Program-made: the position numbers and the translations under genes
Part shown: piece after piece, positions 17,141-24,225 of the stretch
Layout: the number at the start of each line of letters is the position of its first letter
Numbering within the stretch: position 1 is the stretch's first letter
Notes under the pieces: model-generated
The model's database searches: none
Seen by the model: the letters and a program-made list of their open reading frames with translations, nothing else
What the model was told of the DNA's origin: nothing
Assembly (NCBI GenBank): GCA_038231215.1
Contig: JBBRLS010000006.1
Location: forward strand, 48,096-112,095
Source of the DNA: Schlegelella_A sp038231215
Lineage (GTDB): Bacteria > Pseudomonadota > Gammaproteobacteria > Burkholderiales > Burkholderiaceae_C
DNA: 64,000 nt
Direction of reading: 5' to 3'

Positions 17141-18667
17141 TCAGACGCCGAGTTCCTCGATCCGATCGGCGGCCCACGCGCCATGCGACCGCGCCACGAC
17201 ATCGCGTCCGATCGAGGGCCGGAGTCGGCGGGCGGTAGCATAAGCTTGCCGAGCTTCAAGGATGCGCCCCAGCGATTGGAGTGCAAGGGCTTGCAGCACT
17301 GGCGCGAGGTAGAGCTTTGAGTCGCGGGCTGCGCTCATACAGGCCTCCTCCAAGGCCTCTTCGGCATAACCGGCGCGAAGCAGAAACACGCCGAGCGCCC
17401 ATCCCCAAAAGCCCAGGCGACGATCTTTTGGACTGATGCGCATGCCGTAGCGCATGGCCGAGATCCCGATGACCAGTTCCCCTCGCAAAGCATTGCTGGC
17501 ACCCAGGGCCACGTGTGCCTGCGCGTTGCTCGGATCGCGAGCGAGCGCCCTTTCGAGGAGGCTCATGCCGAGGTCAATGTCGCCCAGATCGGCAAGCGCG
17601 CAACCCACGTACCCGAGCACACGCGAGTCTTCGTCGTCCAGGGCCAGCGCGCGTTCTGCAGCCTGGCGCACCTCGGCGATCACCGCTGCTGAAGGTTCGA
17701 TGAGCCCGGTGTTCATGCCCAACGCGGTCAACACGGAAAATTGGGCGTGAGCCAGCGCAAAGGCGGGGTCGATCCCACAGGCGAGTTGCAGCTGATGACG
17801 CGCGCCATCGAGTGCGGTTTCGCCCCAGCCGTTGCGCGCCAGTTCGGCGGTGGCGCGGTGGAAGCAGCCCCAGGCGTTGACATCGTCGTTGCGACGCCGG
17901 TGGACGAGTTCGATTTCCGCAAGCGTGAGTTCCGGCTCCAGTTCGGCGATGATGCCGCGCGCAATCGCTTCCTGAAGATCCTCCGCGCCCCGTCGCTTGT
18001 GCTTGAAGCTGCCCGACCACAGCACGCGCCCCGACGACGCTTCGACGAGGCGCGTCGAGACCCGCACGTCGTCATCCGCCAGTCGGACGCTGCCTTCGAC
18101 CACGTAGCGCACGTCGAGTCGTTGGGCAATCGACGAAAGACTCCCCCGCGTCTTGCGAAACTCGAACGACGACGAACTTGAAATCAGCAGAAAGCCGGCG
18201 ACACGAGCGAGCAAGGCGATGACGTCTTCCACCAACCCATCGGCGAGAAACCCGATGGATGCATCCTCGGACAGCGCAGCAAAAGGAAGCACCGCAATCG
18301 ACGCTTTGCCCGCGGAGCCTGCGGTTCGTTCGCCGCGTTCTGCCGTGGCGCTTCCGATTTCCGTCGACGCAGAGACGGCGGCGAGAGGCGATACGAATCG
18401 GTAGCCTCGCCCGGGAATGTTCATGAGCGCTTTGGCGCCAACCACTTTGCGCAGCGCAGCGATCTGTTGACGCAGATTGCTCTCCTCGACCACCAGACCG
18501 GGCCAGACGAGTTCGGACAGCTCGCCACTGCCGACAATGCGATCGCTGCGTTCGATCAAGGCGACCAGCAGGTCGAAAGCGCGGGCCCGGATCGGCTGCG
18601 GCCGGCCGTCGACCAGCAGGTTGCGCTTGCCGGTGTCTGCTTCAAACCTGTCAAAGACATAACGCAT
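17141..18667 (-). CDS. winged-helix (OmpR/CadC-type) regulator with TolB-like and TPR domains
   Basis: A 508-aa regulator starting at MRYVFDRFEADTGKRN; the upstream frame extension to 18934 is Pro/Arg-rich and was rejected. Residues 1-95 are an OmpR/PhoB-type DNA-binding domain ending in the typical PGRGYRFV. About residues 130-260 begin ASIAVLPFAALSED and form the TolB-N-like domain common in CadC-like regulators. The rest is TPR repeats. No membrane helix separates the parts, so it is probably cytosolic. It lies 100 bp downstream of the methyltransferase gene on the same strand and may control that operon. Confidence 0.85.
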   Translation of the reverse strand: MRYVFDRFEADTGKRNLLVDGRPQPIRARAFDLLVALIERSDRIVGSGELSELVWPGLVVEESNLRQQIAALRKVVGAKALMNIPGRGYRFVSPLAAVSASTEIGSATAERGERTAGSAGKASIAVLPFAALSEDASIGFLADGLVEDVIALLARVAGFLLISSSSSFEFRKTRGSLSSIAQRLDVRYVVEGSVRLADDDVRVSTRLVEASSGRVLWSGSFKHKRRGAEDLQEAIARGIIAELEPELTLAEIELVHRRRNDDVNAWGCFHRATAELARNGWGETALDGARHQLQLACGIDPAFALAHAQFSVLTALGMNTGLIEPSAAVIAEVRQAAERALALDDEDSRVLGYVGCALADLGDIDLGMSLLERALARDPSNAQAHVALGASNALRGELVIGISAMRYGMRISPKDRRLGFWGWALGVFLLRAGYAEEALEEACMSAARDSKLYLAPVLQALALQSLGRILEARQAYATARRLRPSIGRDVVARSHGAWAADRIEELGV

Positions 18668-18767
18668 GGTGGGCCCGGGTCGAGGTGGAACAGGCCGCCC
18701 GGCCTGACCCCCGTGGGGCCCTGGCAGTGTCACATGCCCGCCTTCCCCCAAGAGCGCGGGACCTGTT

Positions 18768-19577
18768 CTATTCCTTGCTGCCCCAGGCAACGACGAACTC
18801 GCTGGGTAACCGGTATCGACTGCCGTCCCGATACATCTCGATCGACGCAAGGTACTCGGCGCGCACCGCAGCCCGGGTTGCATCGTCGAAGTGTGAGTAA
18901 GCAAGCGCGACCGGGCCGCCCAGGAATGCCGCATCGCACGCGGCTTGCGCGCCGGGATAGGTCAGCGTTGCAGGCAGCCGCTGGAAATCCACGTCCTTCA
19001 GACCTGCAGATCGGAACGCAAGCGCCAGCGCGTCGCCGGTGCCCAGACGAAAGAACATCGGACACACGTCCGAGCGGACGCGAGCATCGACGATCTCGAA
19101 GACTTCGGCCCCGACGCAAGCACGCCGCTCGCCCCACACCGATGCGACGGCGCGGCCGCCCGAACGCAGCAGCCGCGTCATCGCAGACAACGCTGTTTCC
19201 GGGTCTGGAACGTACATCAGGCCCAGACCGCAGAGCACCGTATCGAAATGCGTTGGTGGCAACAATGCGTCGAGGTTCTGTGCGTCGGCTCGAACAAAGC
19301 GGCATGTGGGGGCTCGCTCCCGAGCAATCGCGAGCATCGTTTCTGAGATGTCGGTGCCGATCACTTCGCCGGTGTCGGTGACCATCCGCGAAGCCGCCGC
19401 GGTGAGCACGCCCGAACCGCAGGCGACGTCGAGCACGCGCTGCCCGGGGCGCAAGCCGGCCCGTACCAGAACGAGCGATGTCGCCGGCTGCAAAGCGGAG
19501 AGCCAGCCGGCGTCGTAGTGGGGTGCGGCGCGGTCCCAGCCGGACCGTTGCACACGCAGTTGAAGCCGTGCGTCCAT
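18768..19577 (-). CDS. class I SAM-dependent methyltransferase
   Basis: A 269-aa protein with the Rossmann-like SAM-binding motif QRVLDVACGSGVLT, the motif II acidic strand VIGTDISETML, the motif DTVLCGLGLMYVPDPETAL and LLRSGGRAVASVWG. It is of the UbiE/Methyltransf_11 type. The substrate is unknown. The start at 19577 lies 5 bp after the stop of the OsmC gene, implying co-transcription and translational coupling. A longer frame to 19961 overlaps the OsmC gene and was rejected. Confidence 0.85.
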   Translation of the reverse strand: MDARLQLRVQRSGWDRAAPHYDAGWLSALQPATSLVLVRAGLRPGQRVLDVACGSGVLTAAASRMVTDTGEVIGTDISETMLAIARERAPTCRFVRADAQNLDALLPPTHFDTVLCGLGLMYVPDPETALSAMTRLLRSGGRAVASVWGERRACVGAEVFEIVDARVRSDVCPMFFRLGTGDALALAFRSAGLKDVDFQRLPATLTYPGAQAACDAAFLGGPVALAYSHFDDATRAAVRAEYLASIEMYRDGSRYRLPSEFVVAWGSKE

Positions 19578-19582
19578 GGCCT

Positions 19583-20101
19583 TCAAGACACCACGCGCGG
19601 CGCGAAAACGACACGACCGCTGACGGGCTGCCCCGCCTTGAACATGCTGAGGTAAGGGCTGAGACGCTGGGCCTGGTCGAGCGCTTGCTGTACCTGCTCG
19701 CGGGGCGCGTCGCAGTCGAGATAGAGGGTATGGCGCAGCGCGACGTAGCCCGGGTGTTTGGTCAGGCCGAGCATGCCGCGGTGGTCGGAGTCGGCCTCGA
19801 CCTCCACCTCGATGCTGCGCGGCTCGATACCGGCGCGCGCCAGCTGAACGCTGTAGCCCATCGCCAGGCAGCCGGCGAGCGCTGTACGGCCATGCACGCC
19901 GGGCGAGGGGCCCGCATTGGTGCCGCCCGAATCCCGCGGCAAGTCCATCGCGAATCGCCAATCGTCTTCGGCGGCTTCGCAGTGGACGCCGTCCACGACG
20001 CGCACGCGTGCCACGTTGGTGGCTAACGCCATGGCCGGGCGTTTGGAAAACACGTGATCCATGCGATCAAAGGCGTCGCGAAGACGTTGTGAGGTACTCA
20101 T
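19583..20101 (-). CDS. OsmC-family protein (thiol-dependent peroxidase-like)
   Basis: A 172-aa protein with an OsmC domain. Both redox cysteines have candidates: one in the helix ALAGCLAMGYSVQL and one in TLYLDCDAPREQ. OsmC/Ohr proteins reduce organic hydroperoxides with their Cys pair; substrate class cannot be told here. A GGAG box 8 nt before the ATG at 20101 supports the start. It is the first gene of an OsmC - methyltransferase - regulator group inside the island. Confidence 0.85.
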   Translation of the reverse strand: MSTSQRLRDAFDRMDHVFSKRPAMALATNVARVRVVDGVHCEAAEDDWRFAMDLPRDSGGTNAGPSPGVHGRTALAGCLAMGYSVQLARAGIEPRSIEVEVEADSDHRGMLGLTKHPGYVALRHTLYLDCDAPREQVQQALDQAQRLSPYLSMFKAGQPVSGRVVFAPRVVS

Positions 20102-20185
20102 GACTGCTCCTGAATCGACAAGGTGATTCAGTCTCTCGTCGTGCGCCGAAAGACGCCATGAACGCCGCGTGAAAACCTGTGAAAT

Positions 20186-20599
20186 CTAGCGCCCCCGTTC
20201 TGCCCGTTGACGACGGCTTTGTCGAACCCATTGCCGCGACCTGTAGTGCGGCAACGGGCCGAGAGTGACTCGTCGACCGCAGGAATTCCGGACATTCGAT
20301 CGGGTGACGCCGCTGGGTGCGTCCGAAATGTCTGCTGCGCACCTAAGACCGGACGCTGACTTCACGTGCGCCTCTCTGTGCGCAGCGACCGCTGTGTGTC
20401 GTTGAGCGGAGTTAACAGGCTTGCCGCGACTGGCGGCAACCGCTGCATCGGCGCCACTCGTCGCGCCACCTTGGACGGCAACAACGGGAAGGGGCTCGAA
20501 GGCCAAGTGCTTCCAGAACGCGAGCTTTGCGGGGTTCTGTTTGAGGCCGGCGCAGACTCTGTCGACCTCGTCGTCGGTAAGGTTTGCGTCAAGCATCAT
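20186..20599 (-). CDS. DUF4224-like small protein
   Basis: A 137-aa frame starting MMLDANLTDDEVDRVCAGLK, QNPAKLAFWKHLAFEPLP. The first 45 residues resemble DUF4224 proteins (LTDxExxRxCxxLxQxAxxxxxL), which occur next to integrases in phages and islands. The remaining 90 residues look like read-through of non-coding repeat sequence, so the true gene may have lost its original end. Its ATG overlaps the stop of the upstream frame (ATGA at 20596-20599), which suggests coupling. Confidence 0.35.
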   Translation of the reverse strand: MMLDANLTDDEVDRVCAGLKQNPAKLAFWKHLAFEPLPVVAVQGGATSGADAAVAASRGKPVNSAQRHTAVAAHREAHVKSASGLRCAADISDAPSGVTRSNVRNSCGRRVTLGPLPHYRSRQWVRQSRRQRAERGR

Positions 20600-20877
20600 C
20601 TGCTCGCTTCGGCCAAGCCATGGAGGGCTAGGTGTCCTGCAACACAAGGCCTGCGGCCACACATCGCCGACCTTGCCGCCCGGGTACGCGGACAATGGCC
20701 GACGATCACGAATTCGTCGCCACGCAAGCGCGCATTCACGCCTGCGTCGACTAGAGTGGGCAGCTCGTCGACGGGCCCTCCGGACGCGCGAAGAGGCACG
20801 CGTGACTGCCGTCCATCGCGGAGGCGTCCCATGTATTCCCGGGCACGATTGAGCTGTTCCTGGACGAGCTTCCGCAC
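20596..20877 (-). CDS. hypothetical small protein at the island right end
   Basis: A 93-aa frame from a GTG at 20877 (VRKLVQEQLNRAREYMGRLR). I do not recognise it. The first 60 residues have a balanced composition and could be helical; the C-terminus is Arg/Cys-rich. The only support is the ATGA overlap with the DUF4224-like frame and the strand shared with the other island genes. It may be spurious. Confidence 0.25.
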   Translation of the reverse strand: MRKLVQEQLNRAREYMGRLRDGRQSRVPLRASGGPVDELPTLVDAGVNARLRGDEFVIVGHCPRTRAARSAMCGRRPCVAGHLALHGLAEASR

Positions 20878-20947
20878 GCAATCGCGGCGAAGGACGACGC
20901 GGACTTGAACGCTGTGGATTTATGCAGCATCGTCCGGGGTCAATCCT

Positions 20948-20954
20948 GGGGACA
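20948..20954. promoter_or_regulatory. candidate integrase arm-type repeat, right end
   Basis: A copy of GGGGACA, preceded by T as at 6621, about 95 bp inside the attR core. A half-similar GGGGCCGACA follows at about 20961. See the paired left-end entry. The stretch 20878-21045 holds no gene that I can support. Confidence 0.25.
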
Positions 20955-21045
20955 CTTTTGGGGCCGACAGGGGAACGACGGGGCAGACTTACCTATGACC
21001 GGGGCACCGAGGGGCATACGTTGACACGGGGCGAGATGGGTTTTC

Positions 21046-21063
21046 AACCCTCACCGCCCACCA
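21046..21063 (+). other. attR core of the tRNA-Val island
   Basis: An exact 18-bp copy of the tRNA-Val 3' end. Upstream of the identical core the sequence still has GGGTT in register with the tRNA T arm, but the T loop is altered and no other tRNA arms are present, so this is not a tRNA gene. Confidence 0.88.
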
Positions 21064-21152
21064 ACGATCCCGGTCCTGCATCCCGAACGACCCCGAGGCG
21101 CGCGCCAAGGCCCATGGGTCGAACGGGCCATCGCCCGTCCAACCGTCCGGGC

Positions 21153-23927
21153 CTACAGGTTCAGCGTCGAGGCGTTGTAGATCTGGAAGTTGCTGCCGTT
21201 CGTCGGCCCGAACTTGGGCGCCGGCGCGTACGCAGGTGGTATCGAGTAGCGCCCGTTCGCGTCCGCACCCTGAACGCTCGGTGTCCAGGTGTTGCCCACC
21301 GCGTTCACCGTCCGGCCCGTAGTGACGATGCTGTTGAACTGAGCGCCGGTGTTGCCGGTGAAGGTGTTGCCGCCCGGGCTGGCGGTGGTGCCCAGGTCGA
21401 CTGTCGAGTCGCCGTACACCGTCAGGCCGCCTTCTGCACCGTTGTTCGACAACGTGCTGTTGCGCAGCGTGAGCGCACCGTTGCTCAAGGTGATGCCGCC
21501 GGCCGAGTTGCCGGTGAGGGTCAGATTATTCAGCGTGAGGCTCAAGGCGGGGCTGGCGCCGCTGAGCAAGTACATGCCACGCCCGTTGTTGATCAACGCC
21601 AGGCCGTCGGCCGTGAGGTTGCCGTTGGGACCGTTGATCTGGGCCGTCGCGATGGCGGTGCCGGCCATGCCGCTGATCGTGCTTTGCGTGAGCTGGATCG
21701 TCGGCACCTGCGTCGTGCCGGCACCGATGCAGATGGCCGCGTTGGAGCCGTTCGAGACCGTGGCGTGGTCCATCGAGAGCGTTCCGCCGCCAGAGACGAC
21801 GATCGCGCCACCCGCAGCACAGTCCCCGGCATCGCCGACGTGATCGATCACGGTGCCGTTGCGCAAGACGACGGTGGTGCTGCCGGCGATCACCAAGGCC
21901 TGCTGCTTCAGGTTGCGCACGGTCACCGCGTCGAGCGTGAGCTTGCTGCTGCCGGTGGTGTTGAACATGCCGGGGCCGTATTGACCCTGGCCGAAGTTGT
22001 TGAAGTCGAAGGTGCCGGCCTGGACCAGCAACTCGGCCGTGCCGCTCAGGTTGAGCAGGCTGCCGCCTAGACTGGTCAGCGCGGTGTACTGGCCATTGGC
22101 GAGCAGGCCCGGCGTCATCACCGCCTTGACGTTGCCGCCGATGTTCATGGCGCCACCGCACTTGAACTGCACACCAGTGATCGCGAGCGTCGGCGTGCCG
22201 GTGGTGCTGGCGGCGCTGATGCTGCTGCAGCTCTGGCCCTGAATGTCGAACACCAGGCCGTTGAGTGTGGCCGAGCCGCTGGCGGTGAGCGTGACGAAGT
22301 TCAGGACCGCGGCACCGGGATGGGTGGCGCGCAGCGCGACGCCGTCGGGGATGATCGCGTTGTTGCTGCTCGGGTAGCTGCCGTCGGCCAGATACACGGC
22401 GCTGCCCGATGGCGCGCCCGTCATCGCCTTGCCGATCGTCTTGCACGGCGCGGCCTGCGCGCAACTGTTGGTGTCGAGGCCGGCGAGCGGGTCGACGAAG
22501 CGGTCGCCACTGGTGGCGACGACGACGCTGGTCTGCGCCGTCGGGCTGCCGATGACGTTGGTGGCTGTCAACGTGAACGTCGTGTTGCTCGTGACCGGCA
22601 CCACTTTGCTCGTGCCGTTGACGATGCCGATCCCGTTGTCGATCGACACGCTGGTCGCTCCAATGGTCGCCCAGTCCAGCGTGACGTTGCCGCCGCCCAC
22701 GGGTAGCGAGGCCGGCGTGGCGGTGAAGCTCGCGATGGTCGGCGCGCCTTCGAACATGCTGACGACGTTGGCGCCCTTGTTGCCTGCGGCGTCCCATGCG
22801 CGGGCGACGTAGTAGCGGCCGTAGATGTCGCTGAGCGGCATCGGTGGCGACGTCCAGGTGCTGTTGACGGCGGTGCCCGACGTGACGAACTGCGCCAGCC
22901 CGGTCTGCACGACGCTCATCACCTGGGTGACGGGGTCGACCACGTTCTCCCACTTGACGAGGGCGACCTTGATGACGCCAACGTCATCGGTCGCGTTCGC
23001 CGCAAGCGTGAGGGTGCCCATGCCGCCGCCGGTCGGCGTGACGGTCGAGCTGATGTGCACCACCGGGCGCACCTTGTCGAACAGCATGGCGTACACGCCG
23101 GGGCTGAGGAGATTGACCTTGATGCGGAGCTTGTCCTTGGCGGTGTTGAGCAGCGCCGCGAACTGACTGGGTGGCGTGATGGCGACGTTGGCGATCTGCG
23201 GCGCCGGCGGGGCCGGCACTTCGCAGGCATCCACATAGCCGTTGTAGACGCTGAGGTCGGCGCGAATCAGAAAGACCACGAACAAGCGGCCGCCGAGAGA
23301 GTCGGTCGCGCCGACCGCCTGGGCCTGCGGGCTGCCGCAGCGCCCACTGCTGCCGGGGCCCGCATAGCCGCCTGGGGTGGAGCCCGGGTCGTCGAACTTG
23401 TCGGTGTTGACGAAGTAGCAGATCGTGCCCACCGGTGGCGGCACGGCCACCACGGGCGGCGTGCCGCAGACGATGAGGTTGCCGCTCGTCAAGGGCGCAA
23501 GTGCGAGCGCGTGGGCTCGATGGTCCGCGGGGGCCCGTGCGGGTCCCTTCGGACCCGTACTGGCGACGTCGAGGGCACCGGCGGGCACGGCGATCTCGAG
23601 CGTGGCTTCGGTGGCCAGGGCGGTATCGGGCGCGTCGAGTCGGTAGGTGGTGCCGGGCACGATCAGCGGGTTCGCGGCGAAGCCTGCGGTCGTGGGCGTG
23701 AGGGCTACGTTGATGGTCGTGCCGATCGCCCCGGCGGGCACCGTGAGGGTGGCTTTCTGGTCGCTCGAGGTCACCGTCGCGCCGGCCGGGCCGACGTTGC
23801 CGGTCGCCGGCGGTGGCGTGCTGTCGCCACCACCGCCGCCGCAGGCAGCGAGCAGGGCGGCGAACAAGGTAGGCAACAGCGCGGCGGTGATCCAGCGTGT
23901 GGTGCGGCGGGTCGTGGTGGTGTGCAT
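21153..23927 (-). CDS. surface lipoprotein with right-handed parallel beta-helix
   Basis: A 924-aa exported protein. A leader ends in the lipobox ALLAACGG and is followed by a Gly-rich linker (GGGGGDSTPPP). An N-terminal beta domain (ATVTSSDQKATLTVPAGAIG) is followed by Ig-like stretches. From about residue 470 a DUF1565-type region begins (FVDPLAGLDTNSCAQAAPCK) and runs into a long series of Asn/Gly/Ser/Thr-rich rungs typical of a pectate-lyase-like beta-helix. Probably outer-membrane anchored and surface exposed; ligand or enzymatic activity is unknown. It lies just outside the island right end, so it belongs to the chromosome. Confidence 0.82.
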   Translation of the reverse strand: MHTTTTRRTTRWITAALLPTLFAALLAACGGGGGDSTPPPATGNVGPAGATVTSSDQKATLTVPAGAIGTTINVALTPTTAGFAANPLIVPGTTYRLDAPDTALATEATLEIAVPAGALDVASTGPKGPARAPADHRAHALALAPLTSGNLIVCGTPPVVAVPPPVGTICYFVNTDKFDDPGSTPGGYAGPGSSGRCGSPQAQAVGATDSLGGRLFVVFLIRADLSVYNGYVDACEVPAPPAPQIANVAITPPSQFAALLNTAKDKLRIKVNLLSPGVYAMLFDKVRPVVHISSTVTPTGGGMGTLTLAANATDDVGVIKVALVKWENVVDPVTQVMSVVQTGLAQFVTSGTAVNSTWTSPPMPLSDIYGRYYVARAWDAAGNKGANVVSMFEGAPTIASFTATPASLPVGGGNVTLDWATIGATSVSIDNGIGIVNGTSKVVPVTSNTTFTLTATNVIGSPTAQTSVVVATSGDRFVDPLAGLDTNSCAQAAPCKTIGKAMTGAPSGSAVYLADGSYPSSNNAIIPDGVALRATHPGAAVLNFVTLTASGSATLNGLVFDIQGQSCSSISAASTTGTPTLAITGVQFKCGGAMNIGGNVKAVMTPGLLANGQYTALTSLGGSLLNLSGTAELLVQAGTFDFNNFGQGQYGPGMFNTTGSSKLTLDAVTVRNLKQQALVIAGSTTVVLRNGTVIDHVGDAGDCAAGGAIVVSGGGTLSMDHATVSNGSNAAICIGAGTTQVPTIQLTQSTISGMAGTAIATAQINGPNGNLTADGLALINNGRGMYLLSGASPALSLTLNNLTLTGNSAGGITLSNGALTLRNSTLSNNGAEGGLTVYGDSTVDLGTTASPGGNTFTGNTGAQFNSIVTTGRTVNAVGNTWTPSVQGADANGRYSIPPAYAPAPKFGPTNGSNFQIYNASTLNL

Positions 23928-24225
23928 CGAGTCTCTCCCGGAGTCCAGCGAGTGCTGCGTTGTGCAGCGCTTGATGGCAAAGACGGAATCGGGGCTCGAA
24001 AGGGATCACGGCAGCGCCACGGCGCTGCTGTAGGTCAGTGCGACGCAGGCAGCGGGTCAGCTTGATCGACGGCCGTGTAGTGATCGGTCACGGTCGTGAT
24101 CGGGCTTCCCTCGATCCGCTCCGGCGTGAGCGATGGCCGCGCACGCGGGCGAACAGCTTGGTCCGGCCGGCGAGGGTGAACCGAGAAGGACGGATTTCAG
24201 GGCCGAAATGGGTCGCGCAGGCCGC

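Larger units (their letters stand above)
6571..21063. mobile_element. integrative genomic island in tRNA-Val, about 14.5 kb
   Basis: Bounded by the tRNA-Val 3' end (6553-6570) and its exact 18-bp copy (21046-21063). It encodes a tyrosine recombinase and an excisionase at the tRNA end. No conjugation, replication or phage structural genes were found, so it is either mobilised in trans or a reduced island. Cargo runs from solute-binding proteins to large signalling proteins. Several genes are broken (8022-8968, 11914-12221, IS5 remnant 10940-11275), which suggests an old insertion. Confidence 0.82.

Noticed and set aside
21041..21063. A second tRNA gene at the island right end
   Set aside because: Only the 3' 18 nt match; the anticodon and D arms are missing, so it is the attR site.
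21526..22953. 475-codon reverse frame overlapping the beta-helix lipoprotein
   Set aside because: Very high Arg/Gln/His content with no motif; produced by the repetitive Asn/Gly/Thr coding of the real gene.
21153..23927. The beta-helix lipoprotein as part of the island
   Set aside because: It lies outside the attR core at 21046-21063.
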